This document shows, one piece after another, positions 25,020 through 34,377 of a stretch of 64,000 nucleotides of DNA. Each line of letters begins with the position of its first letter. Position 1 is the stretch's first letter. Made by a program: the position numbers and the translations under genes. Below the pieces are notes generated by a model. It did not search any database, was not told the origin of the DNA, and was given only the letters and a program-made list of their open reading frames with translations. Source of the stretch: Limivivens sp034101475 (GTDB taxonomy: Bacteria > Bacillota > Clostridia > Lachnospirales > Lachnospiraceae); NCBI GenBank assembly GCA_034101475.1, contig JAXEJQ010000028.1:1-64000 (forward strand), read 5' to 3'.

Positions 25020-26366
25020 ATGGGTAAATATTTTGGCACCGACGGCTTCCGCGGCGAAGCAAATGTAACTCTGAATGTGGAGCATGCCTACAAAGTGGGA
25101 CGTTTCCTGGGCTGGTACTACGGAAGAGAACACAAGGCCCGTGTGGTTATCGGCAAGGATACCCGGCGAAGCAGCTACATGTTTGAATACTCTCTGGTAG
25201 CCGGTCTGACCGCATCCGGAGCAGAAGCCTATCTTCTTCATGTAACCACAACCCCCAGTGTTTCCTATGTTGTTCGCACCGAGGATTTTGACTGCGGCAT
25301 TATGATTTCCGCCAGCCATAACCCCTTTCACGATAACGGCATTAAGGTCCTGAACGGCCAGGGCTACAAGCTGGAGGCAGAAGTAGAAGAGAAAATCGAA
25401 GCCTATCTTGACGGAAAGATGGAGGAGATTCCGTTTGCCACCGGAGCGGATATCGGACGCACCGTGGACTTTGTGGCAGGGCGGAACCGCTACATTGGCC
25501 ATCTGATTTCACTGGCCACCCGTTCCTTTAAGAATTACCGGATCGGTCTGGATTGTGCCAACGGCAGTTCCTCTGCCATCGCCAAAAGCGTTTTTGACGC
25601 CCTGGGTGCCAAAACCTATGTGGTAGCCAATGAGCCGGACGGCACGAACATCAATACAAACTGCGGTTCGACTCACATCGAAAACCTGCAGAAGCTGGTG
25701 CGGGAGAAGAACCTGGATCTGGGCTTTGCCTATGATGGTGACGCGGATCGCTGTATCGCTGTGGATGAGAACGGAAATGTGGTGGACGGAGATCTGATTC
25801 TGTATGTCTGCGGGAAGTACCTGAAGGAAATGGGGAAACTGAACAATAACACCATTGTTACCACGGTGATGTCAAACCTGGGTCTTTACAAGGCCTGCGA
25901 CAAAGCGGGGATTTCCTATGAGAAGACTGCCGTAGGCGATAAGTACGTTTACGAAAATATGATGAAAAACGGTCACTGTCTGGGCGGTGAGCAGTCCGGT
26001 CATATTATTTTCAGCAAGCACGCCGTGACCGGAGACGGAATCCTGACCTCTCTGATGGTGATGGAGGTCGTCACCGAAAAGAAAATGTCTCTTGGCAAGC
26101 TGGCGGGAGAGGTGCGCATTTATCCGCAGCTTCTGAAGAATGTCCGCGTTGCTGACAAGAAGACGGCCAGAGAGAATCCGGCTGTGGTGGCAGCGGTTCA
26201 GGCCGTAACGGAAGCTCTGGGTGAGGAAGGCCGGATTCTCGTAAGAGAAAGCGGAACCGAGCCGGTGATCCGCGTGATGGTGGAAGCAGCCAATGATGAA
26301 CTTTGTGAGAAGTACGTGAATCAGGTGATTGACGTCATGAAAGAACAGGGATTAGTTACTGCATAA
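25020..26366 (+). CDS. glmM: Phosphoglucosamine mutase
   Basis: The 448-residue enzyme starts GKYFGTDGFRGEANVTL and contains the phospho-serine loop with Ser99 (ISASHNPFHDNGIK), the metal loop DGDADRCIA and the C-terminal phosphate-binding loop RESGTEPVIRVM. It converts glucosamine 6-phosphate to glucosamine 1-phosphate for UDP-GlcNAc and hence peptidoglycan. The start has GAGG nine bases upstream. It overlaps the following ABC gene by one base and heads a long co-directional run to 34243. Confidence 0.95.
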   Translation: MGKYFGTDGFRGEANVTLNVEHAYKVGRFLGWYYGREHKARVVIGKDTRRSSYMFEYSLVAGLTASGAEAYLLHVTTTPSVSYVVRTEDFDCGIMISASHNPFHDNGIKVLNGQGYKLEAEVEEKIEAYLDGKMEEIPFATGADIGRTVDFVAGRNRYIGHLISLATRSFKNYRIGLDCANGSSSAIAKSVFDALGAKTYVVANEPDGTNINTNCGSTHIENLQKLVREKNLDLGFAYDGDADRCIAVDENGNVVDGDLILYVCGKYLKEMGKLNNNTIVTTVMSNLGLYKACDKAGISYEKTAVGDKYVYENMMKNGHCLGGEQSGHIIFSKHAVTGDGILTSLMVMEVVTEKKMSLGKLAGEVRIYPQLLKNVRVADKKTARENPAVVAAVQAVTEALGEEGRILVRESGTEPVIRVMVEAANDELCEKYVNQVIDVMKEQGLVTA

Positions 26367-28096
26367 TGAAAGAGAAAAAAGGAAAAAGTATTTTTAGCTA
26401 TTATCGGCCCTATCTGTTTTTGTTCTGGACCGACATGCTGGCGGCAGTGGTGGGTGCCGGGATTACCCTGGCAATCCCGCTGATCGTCCGTTATATTACC
26501 AATGAAGTGCTGTATCTGCCGGACGGCCAGCCTCTGACTATGATTTTAAAGCTTGGGCTTCTGATGCTTGGGCTGGTTCTGGTGGAATTTTTCTGCAACT
26601 TTTATATGTCCTATTACGGACATATTATGGGGGCAAAGATCGAGCATGACATGCGCAATGAGATTTTTGCCCATTATCAGGAGCTGTCCTTCCACTTTTA
26701 TGACAATCAGAAGATAGGACAGCTTTTGTCCCGCATTACCAGCGACCTGTTTGACATCAGTGAGCTGCTGCATCACGGTCCGGAGGATGTGATTATTTCC
26801 ATCATTAAATTTGTGGGATCCTTTGTGATTCTGTTTTCCGTGAACTGGAAGCTGACGCTGGTGGCCTTTGCTTTTCTGCCGCCGATGGCGGTTTTCGCGG
26901 TTTTTGTCAACAAGCAGATGAAAAAGGCCTTTAAGGCAAACCGGGCCAGGATTGCAGATATCAACAGCCAGATTGAGGACAGTCTGTCCGGTATTCGGGT
27001 TGTGAAATCCTTTGGAAATGAAGAAGTGGAGATGGACAAATTCCGGGAGGGCAATGAGCGATTTGTGGCCAGTAAGCGGGTAAGCTACCGGTATATGGGA
27101 ATTTTCAATTCCGGAATGGGTGCTTTCACGACCATGGTAACCATCGGCGTGCTGGTGGCCGGAGCGATTCTCATGACAGAGGGCTCCATGCCGGTGACGG
27201 ATCTGATTACCTTTCTGCTCTATATCAGCAATTTCACCGAGCCGGTGAAAAAGCTGATGAACTTTACCGAACAGTTCCAGAACGGCTACAGCGGATATGA
27301 GCGGTTCAGGGAAATGATGGCGGTGATCCCCGACATCCAGGATGCGCCGGATGCTGTGGATCTGAAGAATGTCCGGGGAGATGTGGAAGTTAAGGATGTG
27401 TCCTTCCGCTATGAGGAAGGGCTGGAAAAAGTTCTGAGCCACATTAACCTGAAGGTAAAGGCCGGAGAATATCTGGCTATTGTGGGGAGCTCCGGCGGCG
27501 GAAAAAGTACGCTGTGCAGTCTGATCCCCAGATTTTACGATGTGGCGGAGGGAGCTGTTCTGGTGGATGGGAAGGATGTCCGGAAGATCAGGCTGGAATC
27601 TCTGCGCAGCCAGATCGGCATTGTTCAGCAGGACGTTTATCTGTTTGCGGAAAATGTCATGGAAAATATTCGCTATGGCCGCCCGGATGCCACCGATGAA
27701 GAGGTGATCGAAGCGGCCAAACGGGCCAATGCCCATGAATTTATTCAGAATCTGCCGGATGGTTATCAGACGGACATCGGCCAGCGGGGTGTCAAGCTCT
27801 CCGGCGGTCAGAAACAGCGCCTGTCCATTGCCCGGGTATTTTTAAAGAACCCGCCGATCCTGATTTTTGATGAGGCTACCAGCGCCCTGGACAATGAAAG
27901 TGAAAAGATTGTACAGGCGTCTCTGGAAGAACTGGCGAAAAACCGCACCACCTTTGTGATTGCTCATCGTCTGAGTACCATCCAGAACGCGGAAAAGATT
28001 CTGGTGCTGACGGAAAACGGGATCGAGGAACAGGGAACTCATGAGGAGCTCCTGGCCAAAGGCGGCGTTTATGCCAGACTTTATCATCAGAAATAA
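26366..28096 (+). CDS. ABC exporter half-transporter (membrane domain plus ATPase)
   Basis: The 576-residue protein has an ABC_membrane domain of six helices (about 20-310) fused to a nucleotide-binding domain with Walker A near 373 (GSSGGGKST), signature LSGGQKQR and Walker B ILIFDEATSALD. All catalytic residues are present, so it can work as a homodimer. It belongs to the MsbA/LmrA-like multidrug or lipid exporter group; the substrate is unknown. It is translationally coupled to glmM, a pairing that may be only positional. Confidence 0.9.
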   Translation: MKEKKGKSIFSYYRPYLFLFWTDMLAAVVGAGITLAIPLIVRYITNEVLYLPDGQPLTMILKLGLLMLGLVLVEFFCNFYMSYYGHIMGAKIEHDMRNEIFAHYQELSFHFYDNQKIGQLLSRITSDLFDISELLHHGPEDVIISIIKFVGSFVILFSVNWKLTLVAFAFLPPMAVFAVFVNKQMKKAFKANRARIADINSQIEDSLSGIRVVKSFGNEEVEMDKFREGNERFVASKRVSYRYMGIFNSGMGAFTTMVTIGVLVAGAILMTEGSMPVTDLITFLLYISNFTEPVKKLMNFTEQFQNGYSGYERFREMMAVIPDIQDAPDAVDLKNVRGDVEVKDVSFRYEEGLEKVLSHINLKVKAGEYLAIVGSSGGGKSTLCSLIPRFYDVAEGAVLVDGKDVRKIRLESLRSQIGIVQQDVYLFAENVMENIRYGRPDATDEEVIEAAKRANAHEFIQNLPDGYQTDIGQRGVKLSGGQKQRLSIARVFLKNPPILIFDEATSALDNESEKIVQASLEELAKNRTTFVIAHRLSTIQNAEKILVLTENGIEEQGTHEELLAKGGVYARLYHQK

Positions 28097-28133
28097 CGGC
28101 GGACAGGAGCCAACGATTACAGGAAAGGATTTT

Positions 28134-29108
28134 ATGGACATACAATTTAAACGCCCGGAACTTTCAGACCGGGAAACAATCAATGAATATCTGCGTAAGC
28201 AGAGCAGCCGAAGCTGCGAATATACATTTGCCAATATTTTTCTCTGGTCCCGACATTACCCCATGGAGTGGGGGGTCCTGGAGAATATGGTGATTTTCAA
28301 AACCATCGGAGGGGAGGAGACCATGTTTGCCTTTCCCATGGGTGACAGCAGTCATCTGAAAGCCTGTGTGGATGCACTTACCCGCTGGTGTCAGGAACGG
28401 GAGCTTCCGCTGAAGTTTCACAGTGTCACCGAGGAGCAGTTCCGGCTGTTGGAGGAGACCTTTCCGGGAAGGTTTCAGGTGGAATACTTCCGGGATGAGG
28501 CAGATTATGTATATGAGCAGGAGAAGCTTGCCGCTCTTTCCGGGAAGAAATATCACGGCAAAAAAAATCACGTGAACAAATTTGCCCGACTGTACCCGGA
28601 CTGGACCTATGAAAGCATCAGCGAAGAAAATGTGGAGGAATGCTTTCAGATGGCCCTGAAATGGCGCAATGCCAACGGCTGCGACGATGACGAGGAAAAA
28701 AATCAGGAGATGTGCGTTACCCTGAATTATCTCCGGCTGTTTAAGGAGCTGGAGATGCGGGGAGGTCTGATTCGTACAGGAGGCCGGGTGGTGGCTTTTT
28801 CCATCGGAGAACCGGTGGGAGATACCATGATGGTTCATATTGAAAAGGCGTATGCGGACATTGAAGGGGCATACACCATGATCAATCAGCAGTTCGTGCT
28901 TCATGAAGCAGAAGGCTGCAGGTATGTAAACCGGGAAGATGATACAGGGGATGAAGGGCTGCGCAGGGCCAAGGAATCCTACCACCCGGTGTTCATGGTC
29001 CAGAAGGGCATTGTATCTGAGCGGAACGCGCAGACAGACCGTACATCCGGGGATGCCGCGCAGACAGGCGGCGAAGCCGGGAAGCATGCACAGACAGACG
29101 AGGAGTGA
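28134..29108 (+). CDS. DUF2156 (GNAT-like) family protein
   Basis: The start at 28134 is used because an RBS, AGGAAAGG, precedes it and the homologous region begins with FKRPELSDRETINEYL. The 324 residues match DUF2156, a double GNAT-like fold related to the lysyltransferase domain of MprF, with KKNHVNKFARLYPDWTY as a recognisable block and IGEPVGDTMMVHIEKA later. The soluble members have no settled function; aminoacyl or acyl transfer is suggested by the family. The last 25 residues are polar and Gln/Thr-rich and may be a disordered tail. Confidence 0.85.
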   Translation: MDIQFKRPELSDRETINEYLRKQSSRSCEYTFANIFLWSRHYPMEWGVLENMVIFKTIGGEETMFAFPMGDSSHLKACVDALTRWCQERELPLKFHSVTEEQFRLLEETFPGRFQVEYFRDEADYVYEQEKLAALSGKKYHGKKNHVNKFARLYPDWTYESISEENVEECFQMALKWRNANGCDDDEEKNQEMCVTLNYLRLFKELEMRGGLIRTGGRVVAFSIGEPVGDTMMVHIEKAYADIEGAYTMINQQFVLHEAEGCRYVNREDDTGDEGLRRAKESYHPVFMVQKGIVSERNAQTDRTSGDAAQTGGEAGKHAQTDEE

Positions 29109-29113
29109 GACAG

Positions 29114-30175
29114 ATGAGACCCTGGGAAAAAAATATCCGGCAGGTGGTTCCCTATGTGCCGGGAGAACAGCCAAACCAGCTTGGCATGATTAAGCTGAAT
29201 ACAAATGAAAATCCCTATCCGCCTGCACCGGCGGTTCTGGAAGCATGGAAGGAGCTGGATCCGGGAAGATTTCGTCTGTATCCGGACCCGGCATGCCAGG
29301 AGCTGACAGGAGCGCTGGCAGAACGGTATCACGTGGAGGAGGATGAGGTCTTCGTGGGGGTTGGTTCCGACGATGTGCTTGCCATGGCATTTCTGACCTT
29401 TTTCAATTCCGGAAAGCCTGTTTTCTTTCCGGATATTACATATTCCTTTTACGATGTATGGGCAGATGTGTTTGGGATCCCCTACGAGTGCCAGCCCCTG
29501 GATGAGCAGTTTCGCATTGTAAAAGAGGATTATTATAAGCCCAACGGCGGCGTGGTATTTCCCAATCCAAACGCGCCGACGGGGATTCTCCAGGGCCTCC
29601 CGGAGATGGAGGATATCATCCTGCACAATCAGGATGTCATTGTGATCATTGATGAGGCATATATTGATTTCGGAGGTGAATCCGCTCTGGAGCTGATTCA
29701 CAAATATGACAACGTTCTGGTTGTTCAGACTTTTTCCAAATCCCGGTCCATGGCAGGAATGCGGATCGGTTATGCATTTGGAAATAAAAATCTGATCAAA
29801 TATCTGAATGATGTCAAATACTCCTTTAATTCCTATACCATGAACCTGCCTGCCCTTCATCTTGGTGCGGCAGCATTGAAGGAAGAAGCATATTTTCAGG
29901 AAACCTGCAGAAAAATCATCGCAACCAGAGAACGGGTAAAGGAGGAACTGAAGGAGCTGGGCTTTTCCTTCGGAGATTCCAGAGCCAATTTCCTCTTTGT
30001 CACTCATGAGCGGATTGCGGCGCGCACACTTTTTGAGGCCCTGAAGATTAAAAAGATCTATGTCCGTTATTTCAATAAGCCGCGGATTGACAACTATCTG
30101 CGCATTACCATCGGAACGGATGAAGAGATGGATACTCTGCTGGAATTTTTAAGAGCATATGTGAAGGAGAATTAA
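29114..30175 (+). CDS. hisC: Histidinol-phosphate aminotransferase
   Basis: ATG 29114 is chosen over a GTG at 29105 since AGGAG overlaps the latter. The 353-residue PLP enzyme contains KLNTNENPYPPAPAV at the N-terminus, the aspartate motif VIIDEAYIDF and the Schiff-base Lys in TFSKSRSMAGMRIGYAFG. It converts imidazole-acetol phosphate and glutamate to histidinol phosphate. No other histidine gene is adjacent; hisA lies 25 kb away at 55138, so the pathway is dispersed. Related aminotransferases can have broader aromatic specificity. Confidence 0.9.
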   Translation: MRPWEKNIRQVVPYVPGEQPNQLGMIKLNTNENPYPPAPAVLEAWKELDPGRFRLYPDPACQELTGALAERYHVEEDEVFVGVGSDDVLAMAFLTFFNSGKPVFFPDITYSFYDVWADVFGIPYECQPLDEQFRIVKEDYYKPNGGVVFPNPNAPTGILQGLPEMEDIILHNQDVIVIIDEAYIDFGGESALELIHKYDNVLVVQTFSKSRSMAGMRIGYAFGNKNLIKYLNDVKYSFNSYTMNLPALHLGAAALKEEAYFQETCRKIIATRERVKEELKELGFSFGDSRANFLFVTHERIAARTLFEALKIKKIYVRYFNKPRIDNYLRITIGTDEEMDTLLEFLRAYVKEN

Positions 30176-30178
30176 TCT

Positions 30179-30679
30179 ATGGTAGAAAGTCTTGTAGGAT
30201 GGTTTACGACGACTCTGACGGGACATGTTTCTAGGGAATTGATTGCGTTCATTGTTTCCATGGTTCCGATTCTGGAACTCAGAGGAGGACTTCTGGCGGC
30301 TTCCGCCCTGGGGATTGATCTGGTACGCGCAGTGGTGATCTGCTTTATCGGAAACATTATTCCGGTACCCTTTATCCTGTTGTTTATCACGCCGATTTTC
30401 AACTGGATGAAGAAAACGAAGTATCTGAAGCCCATGGTGGATAAGCTGGAAGGCAAGGCCATGAAGAAAAAGGATCAGATCGAAAAATACGAATTCTGGG
30501 GTCTGGTGCTGTTCGTGGGGATTCCGCTTCCGGGAACCGGCGCCTGGACGGGTTCCCTGATTGCTTCTCTGCTGGGCATTAAATTCAGAAAGGCTTTCCC
30601 GGCGGTGATCGTGGGACTTTGTCTGGCAACGGTGATTATGACGGTGGTTTCCTATGGTATTTTGGGACAGGTGTGGTAG
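30179..30679 (+). CDS. Small multi-drug export family membrane protein (COG2426)
   Basis: The 166-residue protein has about four hydrophobic segments and the conserved blocks VSMVPILELRGGLLAASALG and GVLFVGIPLPGTGAW-like (here FVGIPLPGTGAWTG), which define the Sm_multidrug_ex family. The name comes from early annotation; transport activity is not well established. It starts three bases after hisC, and the next gene begins two bases after its stop. Confidence 0.85.
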   Translation: MVESLVGWFTTTLTGHVSRELIAFIVSMVPILELRGGLLAASALGIDLVRAVVICFIGNIIPVPFILLFITPIFNWMKKTKYLKPMVDKLEGKAMKKKDQIEKYEFWGLVLFVGIPLPGTGAWTGSLIASLLGIKFRKAFPAVIVGLCLATVIMTVVSYGILGQVW

Positions 30680-30680
30680 G

Positions 30681-31439
30681 ATGGAAGCATATACAAGCTT
30701 TGCGAGGGTTTACGATCTGTTCATGGATGACATCCCCTATGAAGAGTGGTGCGCGTATATTTGCGGACTTTTGGGGGAATATCAAATAGAAGATGGTTTG
30801 GTTCTGGATCTGGGCTGCGGGACTGGCAGCCTGACCGAGCTGCTGGCAGGAAAGGGATACGACTGTATTGGCGTAGACCTTTCTTCTGATATGCTGGAAA
30901 TTGCTCTGGAAAAACGGGAAAAGAGCGGCCATGATATTCTGTATCTCCAGCAGGATATGCGGGATTTTGAACTTTACGGCACGGTGCGGGCAGTGGTGAG
31001 CGTTTGCGATTCCATGAATTATATTCTGGAGGAGGAGGAACTGTGTCAGGTGTTCCGCCTGGTGAATAATTATCTGGATCCCGGCGGCATTTTTCTCTTT
31101 GATCTGAATACCCCCTACAAATTCCGGGAACTGATGGGAGACTGTACCATTGCGGAGAACCGGGAGGAGGGCAGTTTTATCTGGGAAAATGCGTTCTATG
31201 AGGAGGATCAGATCAATGAATATGACCTGACGATTTTTATGAAAGAACGAGGAGCGCTTTACCGGAAGTACCAGGAGACCCATTTTGAAAAAGCCTGGGA
31301 GCTGGAAACGGTGAAAAAGTGCCTGGCAGAGGCCGGTATGGAGTTTTTGGCGGCCTATGATGCCTTTACGAAGGACTCGCCCAGGGAAGACAGTGAGCGG
31401 ATCTATGTGATTGCAAGAGAGAAAGGAAAAGAAGGATGA
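30681..31439 (+). CDS. Class I SAM-dependent methyltransferase
   Basis: The 252-residue protein has motif I VLDLGCGTGSLTELLAGKG near residue 42, motif II GVDLSSDMLEIA and a conserved MRDFEL segment, all of the Methyltransf_25/11 type. The start at 30681 begins MEAYTSFARVYD, typical of the group (compare YqeM-like proteins). The substrate is unknown. It overlaps hslO by four bases. Confidence 0.88.
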   Translation: MEAYTSFARVYDLFMDDIPYEEWCAYICGLLGEYQIEDGLVLDLGCGTGSLTELLAGKGYDCIGVDLSSDMLEIALEKREKSGHDILYLQQDMRDFELYGTVRAVVSVCDSMNYILEEEELCQVFRLVNNYLDPGGIFLFDLNTPYKFRELMGDCTIAENREEGSFIWENAFYEEDQINEYDLTIFMKERGALYRKYQETHFEKAWELETVKKCLAEAGMEFLAAYDAFTKDSPREDSERIYVIAREKGKEG

Positions 31440-32314
31440 CAGATTATATTGTACGGGCCACAGCGGCAGACAGCCAGATCCGGGCCTTTGCGGCGACCAC
31501 CAGAGAACTGGTGGAGGAAGGGAGAAAGGCCCATAATACCAGTCCGGTGGCGACAGCAGCCCTTGGCAGACTGCTGAGCGCAGGCGCTATGATGGGCGTG
31601 ATGATGAAGGGAGAAAAGGATATTCTGACCCTGCAGATCAAGGGAGAAGGGCCCATCGGCGGTATTACGGTGACGGCGGATTCTGCGGGAAACGTGAAGG
31701 GCTATGTGGAGAATCCGGAGGTGATGCTGCCGGCCAATCTTCTGGGAAAGCTGGATGTGGGCGGAGCCGTGGGCCCGGGAACCCTGTATGTGATCAAGGA
31801 TCTGGGAATGAAGGAGCCCTATGTGGGGCAGACAGAGCTGCAGACCGGGGAGATCGCGGAGGATCTGACTTATTATTTCGCAGCCTCTGAGCAGGTTCCT
31901 TCTTCCGTGGGCCTGGGTGTTCTGATGGAAAAAAACAATACGGTGAAGCAGGCAGGAGGCTTTATTATCCAGCTTATGCCATATACAGAGGAAAAGGTGA
32001 TTGAGGCTCTGGAGCAGAAGCTGGCGAAAATCCGTCCGGTGACAGCTATGCTGGATGAGGGCATGACTCCGGAACAGATTCTGGAGGAGCTTCTGGGAGA
32101 CCTGGGACTGGAGATCAACGAAACCCTGCCGACGAGATTTTTCTGTAACTGCTCCAGGGAGCGCGTATCCAAGGCACTGGTCAGCGTTGGCGCGAAGGAA
32201 CTGCAGACCATGATTGACGATGGGAAGGAAATTGAAGTAAACTGCCATTTCTGCAATACAAATTACAGCTTTTCAGTGGAAGAGTTAAAAGAACTTTTGA
32301 AAAAGAGCCGATAG
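31436..32314 (+). CDS. hslO: Redox-regulated chaperone Hsp33
   Basis: The 292-residue protein contains the N-terminal Hsp33 core (VRATAADSQIRAFAATTREL) and the C-terminal redox switch with C-x-C (FFCNCSRERV) and C-x-x-C (CHFCNT), which binds zinc when reduced. Oxidation releases the zinc and activates holdase function in the cytoplasm. Start and stop overlap neighbouring genes or lie close to them, in operon fashion. In an anaerobe it probably protects proteins during exposure to oxygen or hypochlorite. Confidence 0.95.
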   Translation: MTDYIVRATAADSQIRAFAATTRELVEEGRKAHNTSPVATAALGRLLSAGAMMGVMMKGEKDILTLQIKGEGPIGGITVTADSAGNVKGYVENPEVMLPANLLGKLDVGGAVGPGTLYVIKDLGMKEPYVGQTELQTGEIAEDLTYYFAASEQVPSSVGLGVLMEKNNTVKQAGGFIIQLMPYTEEKVIEALEQKLAKIRPVTAMLDEGMTPEQILEELLGDLGLEINETLPTRFFCNCSRERVSKALVSVGAKELQTMIDDGKEIEVNCHFCNTNYSFSVEELKELLKKSR

Positions 32315-32326
32315 GAGGAACGGGAA

Positions 32327-34243
32327 ATGCTGGATGGATTCGTGAAAGCAGCGGCGGTTACGCCGAAAATCAGGGTTGCAGACTGTATTTATAATACCAG
32401 GCAGATCTGCAGGGACATGGAGCAGGCCATGGCAGCCGGGGCGAAGATTATCGTTTTTCCGGAGCTGTGCCTCACCGGCTATACCTGCAGTGATCTGTTC
32501 TGGCAGGAGCTCCTGCTTTCAGAGGCCAAAAAAGGACTGCATCAGATTATTTTTCTGACCAAGGGGAAGGAAGCCCTGGTTTTTGTGGGGCTTCCCTGGG
32601 AGAAGGACGGAAAGCTTTACAATGTGGCGGCTGTCATCAACAACGGAAGGCTTCTGGGCCTGGTCCCCAAGCGCTTCCTGCCCAATTACTCGGAGTTTTA
32701 CGAGGCCAGACATTTTACACCGGGCAATGAGAAGCCGGAAACCGTAGAATTTGAAGGGGCTTCGGTCCCCTTCGGAACGAAACTCCTTTTTGAATGTCCG
32801 GAGGTGAATGGCCTGACGGTGGCTGCGGAAATCTGCGAGGATCTCTGGGTGCCGAATCCGCCGAGCATCGGTCATGCCCTGGCGGGGGCCACGGTGATTG
32901 TGAACCTTTCCGCCAGCGATGAAGTTACCGGAAAGGACAGCTACCGCAGGCAGCTTGTCAGCGGCCAGTCTGCACGGCTGGTCTGCGGATACATTTATGC
33001 AGATGCCGGAGAAGGAGAGTCCTCCACGGATCTGGTTTTCGGAGCCCACAACCTGATCGCGGAAAACGGAGTGGTTCTGAAGGAGTCTCAGCGCTTTGAA
33101 AACAGTACGATTTACGGAGAGCTGGATATCCGCAGGCTTCGGGCAGAGCGCCGGAGGATGACGACTTACGGTGCACCGGCAGATCAGGATTATCAGACCG
33201 TCAGCTTCCATCTGACGCCTACCCTCACCAGGCTTACCCGATCTTTTGATCCGGCGCCCTTTGTTCCGGCGGATAAAGGAGACCGGGACCGGCGATGTGA
33301 GGAGATTCTGACCATTCAGGCCCAGGGGCTTCGGAAGCGCCTGGAGCATACGGGCTGTCAGAATGCAGTGGTGGGGATTTCCGGCGGCCTGGATTCGACT
33401 CTGGCGCTGCTGGTAACGGTCAAGGCCTTCGATATTCTGAAGATTCCCAGAGAAAAAATTACAGCAGTAACGATGCCGGGCTTTGGAACCACAGACCGCA
33501 CCTACACCAATGCCTGTGAACTGACCCGAAAGCTGGGAGCCAGCCTGCTGGAAGTGGATATCCGGGAGGCGGTAACCACTCATTTCCGGGATATTGCCCA
33601 TGATCCGTCGGTTCACGATGTGACCTATGAGAATTCTCAGGCCAGGGAGCGCACCCAGGTTCTGATGGATATTGCGAATCAGTCCGGCGGTCTGGTGATC
33701 GGGACCGGTGATATGTCGGAGCTTGCCCTGGGATGGGCGACTTACAACGGTGATCACATGTCCATGTATGCGGTCAATGCTTCTGTGCCCAAAACACTGG
33801 TGCGCCATCTGGTGCGTTACTACGCGGATACCTGCGGCGACGAGGTTTTAAGCAGGGTACTGCTGGACGTTCTGGATACGCCGGTGAGTCCGGAGCTGCT
33901 TCCGCCGGAAAACGGAAAGATTTCCCAGAAAACAGAGGATCTGGTAGGACCCTATGAGCTTCACGATTTCTTCCTGTATTATATTCTGCGTTTCGGCTGC
34001 GAGCCGGTGAAGCTGTACCGGATTGCGAAGATCGCTTTCGCAGGGATGTACGACTGTGAAACGATTCTGAAATGGATGAAGACCTTTTACCGCCGGTTTT
34101 TTGCCCAGCAGTTTAAACGGTCCTGCCTTCCGGACGGACCCAAGGTGGGATCAGTGGCAGTTTCTCCCAGAGGCGATCTGCGGATGCCCAGTGACGGATG
34201 TGTCCGGATGTGGATGGAGAATCTGGAAGGGATTCAGGTGTGA
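32327..34243 (+). CDS. nadE: Glutamine-dependent NAD+ synthetase
   Basis: The 638-residue protein fuses a nitrilase-type glutaminase domain (about 5-270; Glu in FPELCLTGYT, nucleophile Cys170 in EICEDLW) to an NAD synthetase domain with the P-loop SGGLDSTLALL near residue 351. It makes NAD+ from nicotinic acid adenine dinucleotide with ATP and glutamine-derived ammonia. The RBS is AGGAGG before ATG 32327. It is the last gene of the run starting at glmM; I see no strong terminator in the 134 bases behind it. Confidence 0.95.
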   Translation: MLDGFVKAAAVTPKIRVADCIYNTRQICRDMEQAMAAGAKIIVFPELCLTGYTCSDLFWQELLLSEAKKGLHQIIFLTKGKEALVFVGLPWEKDGKLYNVAAVINNGRLLGLVPKRFLPNYSEFYEARHFTPGNEKPETVEFEGASVPFGTKLLFECPEVNGLTVAAEICEDLWVPNPPSIGHALAGATVIVNLSASDEVTGKDSYRRQLVSGQSARLVCGYIYADAGEGESSTDLVFGAHNLIAENGVVLKESQRFENSTIYGELDIRRLRAERRRMTTYGAPADQDYQTVSFHLTPTLTRLTRSFDPAPFVPADKGDRDRRCEEILTIQAQGLRKRLEHTGCQNAVVGISGGLDSTLALLVTVKAFDILKIPREKITAVTMPGFGTTDRTYTNACELTRKLGASLLEVDIREAVTTHFRDIAHDPSVHDVTYENSQARERTQVLMDIANQSGGLVIGTGDMSELALGWATYNGDHMSMYAVNASVPKTLVRHLVRYYADTCGDEVLSRVLLDVLDTPVSPELLPPENGKISQKTEDLVGPYELHDFFLYYILRFGCEPVKLYRIAKIAFAGMYDCETILKWMKTFYRRFFAQQFKRSCLPDGPKVGSVAVSPRGDLRMPSDGCVRMWMENLEGIQV

Positions 34244-34377
34244 GTTTATTTGTCGGGAAAAATCCGGCAGATGTGCAGCAGAAAAGATCTGAAGATGTTG
34301 AGGAAACCGTGTGGAGAAAAAGTATCCGATGTGGAGGATCTGAGCGGTACGCCGCCTTATAAACAGGAGAGTATGAA